Shown: positions 17,449 through 27,042, counted from the first letter of the stretch. The stretch is DNA of 55,156 nt from Bacteroidales bacterium (GCA_017398335.1 JAFQGK010000060.1:1-55156); one strand, 5' to 3'. The notes: a model not told the origin generated them from the letters alone. Made by a program: numbers and translations.

Positions 17449-19707
17449 CTACTCAGCAGTAACAGCTTCTGCTGCAACCTCTTCTACGACCACAGCCGCA
17501 TCAGTTGCGAGAGTATCAGCTGCAGCCTCCTCTACCACAACCTCTGTCTTGTTGAAGCGTGGAAGCGGAGATGTACAACCTGCCCAATCAAGAAGATTTG
17601 CAAGCCACAGGCCTCCAAGAACCGCAACCACTACTGAAAGCGAGATCACCCATTTCTTCCAAGGAGCAAGTCCCTTCTTTGCATAAGGATCCTTGAGCTT
17701 AAGCTTAGGGAACTTAGCGATATCTGTAAGAGTCTCGCCAAAAGGAATGCTGATCTTGGACGCTGCATTGACTGCCCAGCCATTTGCATTGAGAAGCGGA
17801 GCGATATTGCGGCGACGAAGCTTAAGCCATGCCAATATCATGGCAGGGCCAGAAACAACAAGCATAATTGCCACGAACACAAGGATAAGCTTCCACCAAG
17901 GAAGTGCATTAAGTCCCTCGAATATGGAAACGAGAGCCGATCCTATCATACCGACAGCCATACCGATGGCAGCAAAGATACCGGCAAACTTAGCGATATC
18001 AAACGGCGGAGCTGCTGCCGGTTTTGCACCATCAGCCGGAAGAGCTGCTGGGGCGGCATTGATTTTCGCTGTGGCATCTGCCATCATCTTTGCATCTTTG
18101 TCCGCAGCACTCTTGTTGATAAGATTCTCAACAGTCTTTGCCATTCTGCGGTATGGAGACCAGAATGACTGTGCGATACTTATAGGGTTGTCTATGATCT
18201 TGGTGATCACTGCATCCCATTCAAGACCCGAATTATCATAGTAGACAGCATTCTTGCCTACAATCAGATCGCCGACATCACCCACGGTCACAGCCGCAAC
18301 GATTGAAAGTTTGCCTGGCTTGGTCTTCGTTGTGCAGTCGCAGTATACAAGGAACATTCCGCTGGTTGCAGCCGAAGCATTGTGCTTGGCCATATCAGCA
18401 ACCTTCATACAGAAGCGGCACTCTCTCTGGTCGATAATAAGTTTTCCGGACTGGAACAACGCGCTTACCTTCCTGTCCTTCGAATAGAAGTCAGTCAAAG
18501 TCACGAAGTTTCTGAGAAGCCTGTAGAAATCACGGAGAACATAAAGTGCCTTGTCTACAGACTGGATGTTGCCAGCCTCTTCGGCGAGAGCTGCATCCTG
18601 GGCCACAAGGGCAAGAAGAGCCCCCTTTGCATTCTGTTCAGCAAATTTCTTCAAGGTATCAAGTCCCAGAGACTCGACGATTTCGCCCTTTTTGGCACCC
18701 TTCCACGCCACATATGCTGCGAGCTGGCTTCCTATCGCATTCCAATCCTCCTCAACGAGAACCTTCTTGTCAGCTGCCGCTGCAGATATCACTGTATTGA
18801 ACTGAGCTGCCCAAGCAGGATTTACAGGAGCAGACAGGTCAATCTCCGCCTTGCCGTCAATCCTTGAAATAGGATACTCAGCTATCTCTACAGACTTAGA
18901 TGTGAGATTTTCAGCACTGATGGCCTCGATTCTTGCAGTCTGCACGTCAAGCACTGCTGTACTTGCCGGCGAGAAAGCTGCCAGTCTTGAGCGAAGGAAG
19001 AAGTCTTTGACTTTGGCATCCAACGCATTGTATGCAGCCAGAACCGCTTCTGTAGCATCTCCGAACGGCGCCTCCACCGCTGACGCCTGCCATGCCAGAT
19101 ACTCAGCAAGAGCAGCATAGAACTTCTCGATGAGTTCTGCATTGACTCCATTCTCGCCGCTTCTGTCCGGCACACCACCAAGAGTAGCGATGATTGCCGC
19201 TATGACAGCCTTTTCATCCTCATTGTCAGAAGATGCAGGAGTAATCACCCCATCTCCATTAAAGCGCGTCTTGGCGAAGATCGCAGCAATGTCAGCTGTA
19301 TCTGCAAGAGTGATCACGCTTCCTTCCTTACCGAGATTTTCAAGAATCTGCTTCGCTGAATTGTACAGCTTCAGACCTGATTCAGTCTCTTTGTCAAACT
19401 CTTCAATGTCAACCGAGCCCTCCTCTTTCAGGATGACATCAGGATTCCTGAGTGCTGCAGTAATCCACTTGGCAGTGGCGATCACATCATTGACACGGAT
19501 CTTGCCATCTCCATCAGAATCCACATAAAGGAGACTCTTTTCTTCTATTTCCAATCCTGTTACCGGACATGACAATACTGTCCACATCTTAGGATCAAGT
19601 TCATCAAGATGAGCGATATCCTCACCTGAATTAATTCTTACACGGGAAGCTCCGCCTATGCTGTCAAACTCCCATTTGTACTTACGGTCCTTGTTAAAAA
19701 TAGCCAT
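17449..19707 (-). CDS. Conserved-type membrane protein with EF-hand-like loops and Cys cluster, function unknown
   Basis: I do not recognise a named family. The 752-residue protein has no signal peptide. Near the N-terminus is a textbook calcium-loop sequence, DSDGDGKIRVND (63-74), and a second, FNGDGVITPASSD (149-161). A long Ala-rich helical region follows, then a possible metal site C430-x2-C433 and C456-x-C458. Three hydrophobic segments (about 573-596, 604-628 and 685-705) anchor the C-terminal part, and the last 30 residues are acidic and Ala/Val rich. The start overlaps nothing and lies 17 bp after the M3 peptidase stop, so the two are probably one transcript. The topology puts the large soluble part in the cytoplasm. 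Confidence 0.7.
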   Translation of the reverse strand: MAIFNKDRKYKWEFDSIGGASRVRINSGEDIAHLDELDPKMWTVLSCPVTGLEIEEKSLLYVDSDGDGKIRVNDVIATAKWITAALRNPDVILKEEGSVDIEEFDKETESGLKLYNSAKQILENLGKEGSVITLADTADIAAIFAKTRFNGDGVITPASSDNEDEKAVIAAIIATLGGVPDRSGENGVNAELIEKFYAALAEYLAWQASAVEAPFGDATEAVLAAYNALDAKVKDFFLRSRLAAFSPASTAVLDVQTARIEAISAENLTSKSVEIAEYPISRIDGKAEIDLSAPVNPAWAAQFNTVISAAAADKKVLVEEDWNAIGSQLAAYVAWKGAKKGEIVESLGLDTLKKFAEQNAKGALLALVAQDAALAEEAGNIQSVDKALYVLRDFYRLLRNFVTLTDFYSKDRKVSALFQSGKLIIDQRECRFCMKVADMAKHNASAATSGMFLVYCDCTTKTKPGKLSIVAAVTVGDVGDLIVGKNAVYYDNSGLEWDAVITKIIDNPISIAQSFWSPYRRMAKTVENLINKSAADKDAKMMADATAKINAAPAALPADGAKPAAAPPFDIAKFAGIFAAIGMAVGMIGSALVSIFEGLNALPWWKLILVFVAIMLVVSGPAMILAWLKLRRRNIAPLLNANGWAVNAASKISIPFGETLTDIAKFPKLKLKDPYAKKGLAPWKKWVISLSVVVAVLGGLWLANLLDWAGCTSPLPRFNKTEVVVEEAAADTLATDAAVVVEEVAAEAVTAE

Positions 19708-19724
19708 AGCGATATAAGTTCAGA

Positions 19725-21818
19725 TTATTTCCTGATTAGTCCTAATTTCTCCATAAGAGCCTGTGGTTCAGGATCATGACCACGGAAATTCCTATAGAGA
19801 ACCGAAGCATCCTCAGAGCCTCCCTTAGAGAGGATGTTCTCTCTGAAAGACTTTGACACTTCCTGATTGAATATTCCCTTTTCCTTAAAGAGAGAGAAGG
19901 CATCCGCCTCGAGCACCTCCGCCCACTTGTAAGAATAATATCCAGCTGAATATCCGCCGGAGAAGATGTGTGAGAAAGAGGTCGAGAAGCCTGTTCCGTC
20001 TACTGAAGGCATCACTGCATACGGAGCAAGAACCTTATGTTCGAACTCCATTGCCGATTCCTCCGGGAGTGCGGTAAGTGAATGCCAGTTCATATCAAGG
20101 TAGCCATAGTGAAGCTGGCGTACCTGTCCGTAACCTGCCAGATAATTCTTTGCTGCAACGATCTTCTCGATCAGTTCGGCAGGGATAGGCTCACCTGTCT
20201 GGTAATGTTTTGCAAAAGAATTGAGATATTCAGGCTCGAATCCCCAGTTCTCCATGATCTGTGAAGGAAGCTCCACAAAGTCACGTGCCACGCTTGTACC
20301 GGTAAGCGACGGATATCGTCCCTCTGCCATGATGCCATGAAGTGCATGTCCGAACTCATGGAGGAATGTAGTGAACTCATCATGTGTAATAAGAGACGGC
20401 GTATCAGCTGTCGGCTTGGTGAAGTTCATCACAGTGCTGATGAAAGGTCTGTACTCAACGCCGTTCCTGATGCTCTGACCACGGAAGTCCGTCATCCACG
20501 CTCCTCCTCTTTTGCTTGCTCTTGGGAAGAAGTCTGCATAGAACAGAGCCATATGTCTTCCGTCCGCATCCTTGACTTCATAAACCTTCACATCCTCATG
20601 ATAAACAGGGACATTGTCAAGTTCCACGAACTCAAGACCGTAAAGTCTGTTGGCAAGACTGAACACCGCATCAATGCAGTTCTCAAGTCTGAAATATGGC
20701 TTGAGTTCCTCCGCATTAAGAGAATATTCTGCCTCCTGATAGCGCTCAGACCAGAATGTAAAGTCCCAAGGCATAAGCTTGTCTCCTTCGAAACCGTTCT
20801 TCTTTGCGAAATCATATACAGCCTTGACGTCATTGCGTGCAAATTCCATTGAAGGTTCGAGGAGCTGGCTGATGAACTCATTAACAGTCTTCCTGTCCTT
20901 TGCCATTCTCTCTTCAAGCTGATAGTCAGCCCATGTTTCATAGCCAAGGACATTGGCAACCTTGATTCTGAGGTCGACGATCTTCTTTACAACCTCGGAG
21001 TTATCAAACTCGCCACCGAAAGCCCTTGAATTGTATGCCTTCCACATATCCTCACGGAGATTCCTCACTGTGCTGTACTTCATGAATGGTCCGTAGCTTG
21101 GGTAGTCAAGCGTAAATGCCCATCCCTCAAGGCCTTTCTCTTTTGCAGTCTCAGCTCCCATCACCTTCGCATACTCCGGAAGACCGGCAAGATCCGCGCT
21201 GTCGGTAATATGAAGAGTATATGCATTAGTGGCTGCGAGGACATTCTTGCTGAACTGGAGAGTAGCAAGAGACAATTCCTCGGACCACTTGCTGTAAAGT
21301 TCCTTATCCTCGTCAGAAAGGTTCGCACCTCCTCTTACAAAACTCTTGTAATTATCCTCAAGAAGAGTCATCTGGTCCTTATCAAGCCCCAGTTCGTCCT
21401 TCTTCTCATACACCTTCTTTACTCTTTCGAAAAGCGGCGCATTGAGGGACACATACATCGAATATTCGGTAAGCATCGGTGACACCTGTTCCGCTATCGC
21501 CTGCATCTCATCACTTGTATGAGCTTCCATGAGATTATAGAATATACCGGCAACCTTGTTGAGTGTCTGTCCTGCATATTCCATTGCCTCGATGGTATTC
21601 TCGAATGAAGGTTCATCCGGATTTGCTACGATTGCATCGATCTCGGCCTTAGCCTCATTGATACCTGTCTCAAATGCCGGAAGATAGTGTTCTGTCTTGA
21701 TTTTGTCGAACTCCGGTGCACCAAAAGGTGCCTTCGACTCGGAAAGTAACGGATTTTCCATTTTACAACCTGTAATAAATGCAAGCGCAACGCCCGCGAG
21801 AATCAGTTTTTTTATCAT
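19725..21818 (-). CDS. dcp: M3 family metallopeptidase lipoprotein (peptidyl-dipeptidase Dcp-like)
   Basis: M3 peptidases are zinc enzymes that cleave short peptides; Dcp removes C-terminal dipeptides. From the ATG at 21818 the 697-residue product starts MIKKLILAGVALAFITGC, a lipoprotein signal with C18. The zinc site is HEFGH (H487, E488, H491) with E516 exactly 25 residues after the second His, as in the family. The later GYSAGYYSYKWAEVLEADAF block also fits Dcp. An in-frame ATG at 21851 would add a hydrophilic N-terminus, overlap the upstream gene and fall at the predicted transcription start, so 21818 is preferred. E. coli Dcp is not a lipoprotein; here an envelope location is likely. Confidence 0.9.
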   Translation of the reverse strand: MIKKLILAGVALAFITGCKMENPLLSESKAPFGAPEFDKIKTEHYLPAFETGINEAKAEIDAIVANPDEPSFENTIEAMEYAGQTLNKVAGIFYNLMEAHTSDEMQAIAEQVSPMLTEYSMYVSLNAPLFERVKKVYEKKDELGLDKDQMTLLEDNYKSFVRGGANLSDEDKELYSKWSEELSLATLQFSKNVLAATNAYTLHITDSADLAGLPEYAKVMGAETAKEKGLEGWAFTLDYPSYGPFMKYSTVRNLREDMWKAYNSRAFGGEFDNSEVVKKIVDLRIKVANVLGYETWADYQLEERMAKDRKTVNEFISQLLEPSMEFARNDVKAVYDFAKKNGFEGDKLMPWDFTFWSERYQEAEYSLNAEELKPYFRLENCIDAVFSLANRLYGLEFVELDNVPVYHEDVKVYEVKDADGRHMALFYADFFPRASKRGGAWMTDFRGQSIRNGVEYRPFISTVMNFTKPTADTPSLITHDEFTTFLHEFGHALHGIMAEGRYPSLTGTSVARDFVELPSQIMENWGFEPEYLNSFAKHYQTGEPIPAELIEKIVAAKNYLAGYGQVRQLHYGYLDMNWHSLTALPEESAMEFEHKVLAPYAVMPSVDGTGFSTSFSHIFSGGYSAGYYSYKWAEVLEADAFSLFKEKGIFNQEVSKSFRENILSKGGSEDASVLYRNFRGHDPEPQALMEKLGLIRK

Positions 21819-21828
21819 AATTGAAAAA

Positions 21829-22233
21829 TTAATATTTCGGTTTTTTACCAATCTGCAAATTTAATGAAATTTTCATTATGCCGCTGATTCTGGTCGGGGT
21901 CATTATATATTTTATATCAAAACATGCATATTCATCGTGTCTCCGTACCCGATGGTGAGATGTCATAACGTCCAGAGAGAAACCCAGATTCACTATATCA
22001 AAAAGATCCATCGACGTTACTCCTGCTTTAAGCAGCTTGTCCAGAATCTCATAATTAGCTGCCATTGATTTCATTACCCTCCTCCTGTAGGATCTTGCAG
22101 CCTTGATCTGTGCATTGTTGTACCGGTTCCTGCAGTTTTCGCAGCAGAACTTCTTGTCAGCTCTTCCATAGCTGATCTTGTGTCCGCATTCCAGACATTT
22201 GGGAATGCGTCTGATTATTTTCTGATATTCCAT
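21829..22233 (-). CDS. Small zinc-ribbon protein, function unknown
   Basis: From the ATG at 22233 the product is 134 residues. It has a compact zinc-finger signature C13-x2-C16, then C30-C31-x2-C34 within FCCENCRNRYNNAQ, followed by a basic helix (SYRRRVMKSMAANYEIL) and a hydrophobic C-terminal half. The CxxC...CCENCR arrangement resembles short nucleic-acid-binding ribbons found in Bacteroidetes, but I cannot name a family. A TTG codon at 22254 would extend it by seven residues and is less likely. It lies 10 bp upstream of the M3 peptidase start, on the same strand. Confidence 0.65.
   Translation of the reverse strand: MEYQKIIRRIPKCLECGHKISYGRADKKFCCENCRNRYNNAQIKAARSYRRRVMKSMAANYEILDKLLKAGVTSMDLFDIVNLGFSLDVMTSHHRVRRHDEYACFDIKYIMTPTRISGIMKISLNLQIGKKPKY
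21856..21863 (-). promoter_or_regulatory. -7 box of the M3 peptidase gene
   Basis: CAAATTTA on the + strand reads TAAATTTG on the - strand, matching TAnnTTTG. It lies inside the 3' end of the zinc-ribbon gene and gives a leader of about 35 nt before the ATG at 21818. Confidence 0.5.
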
Positions 22234-22254
22234 AGATATAGATTCATATGGCAA

Positions 22255-22524
22255 ATTTGCTCAGACTAAACATAGAGGGCAATAGCAGAATCCGGCTTTT
22301 TGCTTTTTTTATAATCCTTTTTTCTCTTTTTTATAATCATCAGGACACATAAAAAAATCTTTGCATCATAAAAAAGATTGCAAAGTGATAAAAAAAAGAA
22401 AAACATTGCTTCCGCAGCTGTCCTGAATGAAAAGATAAGATGATTTTTCCTTTACTTTGCCACCAACCTATATAGCGCGCATAAGATGTAGGGAGGAAAT
22501 GTTTATCAAAATGTAGAAAATCTT
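22255..22524. other. AT-rich intergenic region with phased A/T tracts
   Basis: This 270-bp gap between divergent genes holds no gene. Between 22304 and 22398 it has T-tracts at 22304-22310, 22318-22323 and 22327-22332, then A-tracts at 22351-22357, 22370-22375 and 22390-22398. TTTTTTATAATC occurs twice, 22 bp apart (22305 and 22327). An inverted repeat CTTTGCA/TGCAAAG sits at 22359-22365 and 22379-22385. The spacing near 20-22 bp suggests intrinsically bent DNA or a multi-site operator. TTACTTTG at 22452-22459 is the best -7-like element for the SSB gene. Confidence 0.6.
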
Positions 22525-22863
22525 ATGGAACACATCAACAGAATCGAACTTCAAGGCCGTGTAGGTACTGTCAGGACCAACACATTCAACGGAACTCTGG
22601 TTGCTAATTTCTCGCTAGCGACCGATTTCCTGTACAAGAACAGGGATGGAAGCGGAGTCTCCGAGACCACTTGGCATAATGTAGTTGCATGGAGCAACAG
22701 GGAAATGCCGGATCTTTCGCAGATATCAGTAGGTATGCCGGTACATGTGACCGGCAGGATGAGGGCTACCAAATATACAGCTGCGGATGGTGCTGAAAAA
22801 TATTATTACGAAGTAGTTGCAAGCAAGGTAAGATTCATTGCCGGAGAAAGTGCTGCGGAATAA
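22525..22863 (+). CDS. ssb: Single-stranded DNA-binding protein paralogue, short form
   Basis: The 112 residues form one OB-fold of the SSB family: NRIELQGRVGTVRTN at the start, FSLATDF, TTWHNVVAWSN (about 49-59) and VHVTGRMRATKYTAADGAEKYYYEVVASKVRFI. The protein ends a few residues after the fold, at AGESAAE, so it lacks the flexible linker and the acidic DDIPF-type tip that recruits partner proteins. That argues for an accessory SSB rather than the main replication SSB. A strong GGGAGGAAATG at 22491-22501 precedes a five-codon open frame (22499-22516) just before the gene. Confidence 0.85.
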   Translation: MEHINRIELQGRVGTVRTNTFNGTLVANFSLATDFLYKNRDGSGVSETTWHNVVAWSNREMPDLSQISVGMPVHVTGRMRATKYTAADGAEKYYYEVVASKVRFIAGESAAE

Positions 22864-23038
22864 GGATTCCAAGCGTCAACGGAACAGGTCGGAACTTCGC
22901 CGTTCCAGCCTCTCATATCATTAATATACAGGCACTTAGCTAAACATGTAAAAAAGTGCGTCATTTTATGAAAATAGCTATTGCAGGGGATTGATTTTTT
23001 CCCTTTTTGGAAGTATCTTTGTCCCGAATATGATAGAG
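22864..23038 (+). other. Intergenic region upstream of pflB
   Basis: No gene is seen in these 175 bp. Small inverted repeats occur at 22891-22906 (GGAAC/GTTCC) and 22932-22959 (GCACTT/AAGTGC), either of which could end the SSB transcript, though neither has a T tract. The pflB promoter occupies the right end. Confidence 0.4.
22991..23021 (+). promoter_or_regulatory. Bacteroidetes-type promoter of pflB
   Basis: A TTG (-33) at 22991-22993 and TATCTTTG (-7) at 23014-23021, separated by 20 bp, form a consensus promoter. Transcription should begin near 23025-23028, which rules out the upstream TTG as a start codon. Confidence 0.7.
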
Positions 23039-25270
23039 ATGAAAAATATGACGCAAAAATTCAACGATGGCAGATGGAGCCATAGAATTGACGTTGCTGA
23101 TTTTGTGTACAGCAACATTACGCCTTATGATGGAGATGCATCATTCCTCGCCGGTCCGACAGAGCGTACCAAGAAGCTTTGGGACAAGTGCCTTGAGGCA
23201 TTGGAGGAAGAAAGACAGAACGGAGGCGTCCGTTCTATTGACGCAAGCACAATTTCAACAATCACTTCACATGCAGCCGGCTATATCGACAAGGAGAACG
23301 AACTGATTGTCGGACTGCAGACTGACGAACTTCTCAAAAGGGCTATCAAGCCATTCGGAGGATGGAAGGTTGTTGATAAGGCATGCAAGGAGAATGGCAT
23401 CGAACTCGATCCTGAAGTAAAGAAGATTTTCACACACTACCGCAAGACGCATAACGATGGCGTATTCGACGTGTATACTGAAGAAATCAGGAAGTACAGA
23501 TCTCTCGGTTTTCTTACAGGTCTTCCTGACAATTACTCGAGAGGACGTATTATCGGAGACTACAGAAGACTTGCCCTTTATGGAATAGACAGACTTGTCG
23601 AAGCCAAGAGAGAAGACCTCAAGAACCTTACCGGTCCTATGACAGAGGCTCGAGTGAGACTCCGCGAAGAGGTTGCAGACCAGATCAAGGCTCTCAACGA
23701 GATCAAGATAATGGGAGAATACTATGGTCTTGACCTCAGCAGACCTGCGACTAACGCTCAGGAGGCTGTACAGTGGGTGTATATGGCATACCTTGCATCT
23801 GTAAAGGAGCAGGATGGTGCTGCGATGTCACTTGGAAACGTATCTTCATTCCTTGATATCTTCATCCAGTACGATCTGGACAACAACATTATCGACGAGA
23901 CATTCGCTCAGGAACTTATCGACCAGTTCGTAATGAAGCTCAGAATGGTTCGTCACCTCAGAATGGGTTCATACAACGATCTTTTTGCCGGAGACCCTAC
24001 ATGGATCACAGAATCCATCGGCGGACGCTTTACTGGCGGAAAGCACAAGGTGACAAAGACATCTTTCCGTTTCCTTCAGACACTTTACAACCTCGGACCT
24101 GCTCCGGAGCCAAACATGACTGTCCTCTGGCATCCGAACCTTCCGGAAGGCTTCAAGACCTTCTGCGCAAAGGTTTCGATTGACACAAGTTCCGTTCAGT
24201 ACGAGAACGACTCTCTCATGCGTAAGGTAAGAGGCTGCGACGATTATGGTATCGCATGCTGCGTATCATATCAGGCAATCGGAAAGGCAATCCAGTTCTT
24301 CGGAGCACGTGCAAACCTTGCAAAAGCCCTTCTTCTTGCACTTAACGGAGGACGATGCGAGAACACCGGAACCCTTATGATTGAGGGCATCAAGCCTCTC
24401 AAGAGCGACGTGCTTGACTTCGATGAGGTAATGAGCAACTACAAGAAGGTTCTTCACGAGGTCGCAAGAGTATACAACGAAACGATGAACATCATCCACT
24501 ATATGCATGACAAATATGACTATGAAAAGTCGCAGATGGCGTTCATCGACACCAATCCGACCATCAACCTTGCTTATGGTGTAGCCGGTCTCTCGATTGC
24601 AGCAGACTCTCTTTCTGCGATCAGGTACGCAAAGGTGACAGCCCACCGCAATGCTGACGGCCTTACTGACGGATTCAGCATTGAAGGAGATTTCCCTAAG
24701 TTCGGAAACGACAATGACGACGTGGACACATTGGCAAGGGAACTTGTTCATTTCTTCAGCAACGAGCTCAGCAAGCTTCCTGTATACAAAAACGCACAGC
24801 CGACACTTTCACTTCTTACCATCACATCAAATGTGATGTATGGAAAGAAGACCGGAGCTACTCCTGACGGAAGAGAGAAAGGTGTAGCATTCGCCCCAGG
24901 TGCCAACCCAATGCACGGACGTGACACCCATGGTGCCATCGCTTCACTTTCATCTGTCGCAAAGCTTGACTACTATGATTCGAAGGACGGTATATCGAAT
25001 ACATTCTCAATCGTACCTAAGTCACTCGGTCCTACTGATGAAGACAAGATCGAAAACCTCATCACAATGATGGACGGATACTTCACAAAAGGTGCGCACC
25101 ACCTTAATGTGAATGTTCTGAACAGGGAGATGCTTGAAGATGCAATGGAGCACCCAGAGAAGTATCCGCAGCTGACAATCAGAGTTTCCGGTTACGCTGT
25201 GAACTTCACAAAGCTCAGTCGCGAGCATCAGCTTGAAGTAATTTCACGTACATTCCACGAATCACTTTAA
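23039..25270 (+). CDS. pflB: Formate C-acetyltransferase (pyruvate formate-lyase)
   Basis: PflB converts pyruvate and CoA to acetyl-CoA and formate by a glycyl radical, a key anaerobic fermentation step. From the chosen ATG the protein is 743 residues, near the usual length. The catalytic cysteine pair is C407-C408 (IACCVSYQA) and the radical glycine is G718 in RVSGYAVNF. The N-terminal [18 protein letters not shown] block is also typical. In-frame ATGs at 23030, 23039 and 23048 are all possible; the promoter places transcription start at about 23025, and similarity to known starts favours 23039 or 23048. The pflA ATG overlaps its stop (TAATG). Confidence 0.96.
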   Translation: MKNMTQKFNDGRWSHRIDVADFVYSNITPYDGDASFLAGPTERTKKLWDKCLEALEEERQNGGVRSIDASTISTITSHAAGYIDKENELIVGLQTDELLKRAIKPFGGWKVVDKACKENGIELDPEVKKIFTHYRKTHNDGVFDVYTEEIRKYRSLGFLTGLPDNYSRGRIIGDYRRLALYGIDRLVEAKREDLKNLTGPMTEARVRLREEVADQIKALNEIKIMGEYYGLDLSRPATNAQEAVQWVYMAYLASVKEQDGAAMSLGNVSSFLDIFIQYDLDNNIIDETFAQELIDQFVMKLRMVRHLRMGSYNDLFAGDPTWITESIGGRFTGGKHKVTKTSFRFLQTLYNLGPAPEPNMTVLWHPNLPEGFKTFCAKVSIDTSSVQYENDSLMRKVRGCDDYGIACCVSYQAIGKAIQFFGARANLAKALLLALNGGRCENTGTLMIEGIKPLKSDVLDFDEVMSNYKKVLHEVARVYNETMNIIHYMHDKYDYEKSQMAFIDTNPTINLAYGVAGLSIAADSLSAIRYAKVTAHRNADGLTDGFSIEGDFPKFGNDNDDVDTLARELVHFFSNELSKLPVYKNAQPTLSLLTITSNVMYGKKTGATPDGREKGVAFAPGANPMHGRDTHGAIASLSSVAKLDYYDSKDGISNTFSIVPKSLGPTDEDKIENLITMMDGYFTKGAHHLNVNVLNREMLEDAMEHPEKYPQLTIRVSGYAVNFTKLSREHQLEVISRTFHESL

Positions 25271-25995
25271 TGATAAAGGTACATTCTTACGAATCAATGG
25301 GAACATACGACGGGCCGGGACTAAGGCTCGTCGTTTTTCTGCAGGGCTGCCCTTTCCGCTGCCTCTACTGCGCCAATCCCGACACTATATCATTTGACGG
25401 AGGAACTCCGACAGAGCCGGAACATATCATCCGGATGGCAGTGAACCAGAAGCCTTTTTTCGGTAGACGTGGAGGAATCACTTTCTCCGGAGGTGAGCCG
25501 ACTGCGCAGGCAAAGGAACTCATTCCGCTGTGCAAAAGTCTCAAGGAAGAAGGAATACATATATGTCTGGACACTAACGGAGGAATATGGAATCCCCAGG
25601 TCGAGGAACTGCTGAGCCTTACTGATCTTGTTCTTCTGGACGTGAAGCAGATAAATCCTGAAAGGCATGAAAACCTGACAGGAAGAAGCAACGCCCAGAC
25701 CTTGAAGACCGCTCAATGGCTGGAGGACAATTCAAGGCCATTCTGGCTGAGATATGTACTGGTTCCTGGAATAAGCGACTCGGAAGAAGACATCAGGGCT
25801 CTGTGCAGACATTTCAAGGATTTCCGGATGCTCCAGCGTCTGGAGATTCTTCCATATCACACATTGGGTGTCCATAAATATGAGACCATGGGGCAGGAAT
25901 ATAAACTGAAAGACACGAAGACCAATACTCCGGAACAGCTGGACCGTGCGATGAGGATTTTCAAGGAATATTTCGAATGCGCAATTATGAATTAA
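25270..25995 (+). CDS. pflA: Pyruvate formate-lyase activating enzyme
   Basis: This radical SAM enzyme abstracts hydrogen from the PflB glycine to make the active radical. The 241 residues carry the CX3CX2C cluster motif at C27, C31 and C34, the GxGGE-like SAM motif FSGGEPTAQ (about residues 76-84) and the C-terminal YHTLGVHKYE typical of PflA. One-base overlap with pflB ensures coupled expression. An intrinsic terminator follows. Confidence 0.95.
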   Translation: MIKVHSYESMGTYDGPGLRLVVFLQGCPFRCLYCANPDTISFDGGTPTEPEHIIRMAVNQKPFFGRRGGITFSGGEPTAQAKELIPLCKSLKEEGIHICLDTNGGIWNPQVEELLSLTDLVLLDVKQINPERHENLTGRSNAQTLKTAQWLEDNSRPFWLRYVLVPGISDSEEDIRALCRHFKDFRMLQRLEILPYHTLGVHKYETMGQEYKLKDTKTNTPEQLDRAMRIFKEYFECAIMN

Positions 25996-25998
25996 TGT

Positions 25999-26026
25999 AA
26001 AAAGAGCCTTGACGGGCTCTTTTTTT
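25999..26026 (+). terminator. Intrinsic terminator after pflA
   Basis: GAGCC (26004-26008) pairs with GGCTC (26015-26019), extended by A-T pairs and followed by seven T. It overlaps the promoter zone of the next gene. Confidence 0.85.
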
Positions 26027-26036
26027 GTTATATTTG
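26009..26036 (+). promoter_or_regulatory. Promoter of the patatin-like gene, predicting a near-leaderless mRNA
   Basis: TATATTTG at 26029-26036 matches TAnnTTTG, with TTG at 26009-26011 as a possible -33 element 17 bp upstream. The expected start of transcription is about 26040, only about two bases before the ATG at 26042. Confidence 0.55.
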
Positions 26037-26041
26037 CCATT

Positions 26042-27034
26042 ATGAAAAAGGACGTTGCACTTGTCCTCTCCAGCGGAGGACCGCGAGGATGGGCATACAT
26101 AGGGGCCATAGAGGAGCTTATACGCAGAGGTTACAGGATAACCTCTGTAGCCGGAACATCTATCGGATCTCTTATCGGGGGAATCTTCGCTGCCGGAAAG
26201 CTTGAGGAGGTCAAGGATTGGCTGTTTACCTTCGACGCATGGAAGGTCTTCTCCCTTATGGACATATCAATCAGTAAGAATCATCTTGTAAAGGGTGACA
26301 AGGTCATTTCTGCCATAAAGGAAATTGTTCCGGACGTAAATATCGAAGACCTTGAGATTCCGTTCTGCGCAGTAGCAGCCGACCTGTACACAGGTGAAGA
26401 AGTCGTTTTCAATCAAGGTCCGCTGTTCGATGCAGTCAGGGCTTCCATTTCGATTCCTTCGCTCTTCCGCCCGGTAAAATATGGCTTCAGGACACTGGTC
26501 GACGGAGGAATAGTAAACACGATGCCGATCGATAAGGTTGCCAGAAGCGGAAAGGATATTCTGGTTGCATTTGACGTCAACGATATTGATGTAGAAGGAA
26601 TCAGGAACACCCTCATTACCGATGCGAAACAGACTCAGGCACGTGAACTCGAAGAAAGACAGCTAGATCTGGAGACCAGGACAATCATAAATGCCGTGCG
26701 GCATAATGATGCTCTGTCGGTTCTCGACAAGATCCGCCTTGCCGGTGCTCAAGGATATAAGATCTTAAGTCACCACCTGAATTCAGAAGAGATCGAACCT
26801 GGTCTGGAAAGCTACGAAAACAATTATTACAGCATTCTTTCGCGCACATTCTCTATTATGAACCATGCTCTTGCAAAGGTCGCGGCAGAACGATACCAGC
26901 CTGATGTTCTCGTAAAGATGCCTTTCGATGCATATGACGAAATCGGAGACTACGCCAGAGCCAAGGATATATCGGAAGCCGGCCGGGAACTTATGAGAGC
27001 GGCGCTGGACAGATTTGAAAAAGACAACAACTAA
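26042..27034 (+). CDS. Patatin-like phospholipase (RssA-type)
   Basis: The 330-residue protein has the patatin catalytic dyad: oxyanion motif SGGPRGWAYIG (11-21), nucleophile elbow GTSIG with S40, and D154 in LVDGGIVNTMP. This bacterial group (RssA/YchK-like) is expected to hydrolyse acyl esters of lipids in the cytoplasm; the real substrate is unknown. The C-terminal half (about 200-330) is helical and lacks recognised motifs. A TTG upstream at 26009 lies within the terminator of pflA and is not a credible start. The stop is 8 bp before the polyferredoxin gene, so the three following genes look like one operon. Confidence 0.85.
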   Translation: MKKDVALVLSSGGPRGWAYIGAIEELIRRGYRITSVAGTSIGSLIGGIFAAGKLEEVKDWLFTFDAWKVFSLMDISISKNHLVKGDKVISAIKEIVPDVNIEDLEIPFCAVAADLYTGEEVVFNQGPLFDAVRASISIPSLFRPVKYGFRTLVDGGIVNTMPIDKVARSGKDILVAFDVNDIDVEGIRNTLITDAKQTQARELEERQLDLETRTIINAVRHNDALSVLDKIRLAGAQGYKILSHHLNSEEIEPGLESYENNYYSILSRTFSIMNHALAKVAAERYQPDVLVKMPFDAYDEIGDYARAKDISEAGRELMRAALDRFEKDNN

Positions 27035-27042
27035 ACATAACT

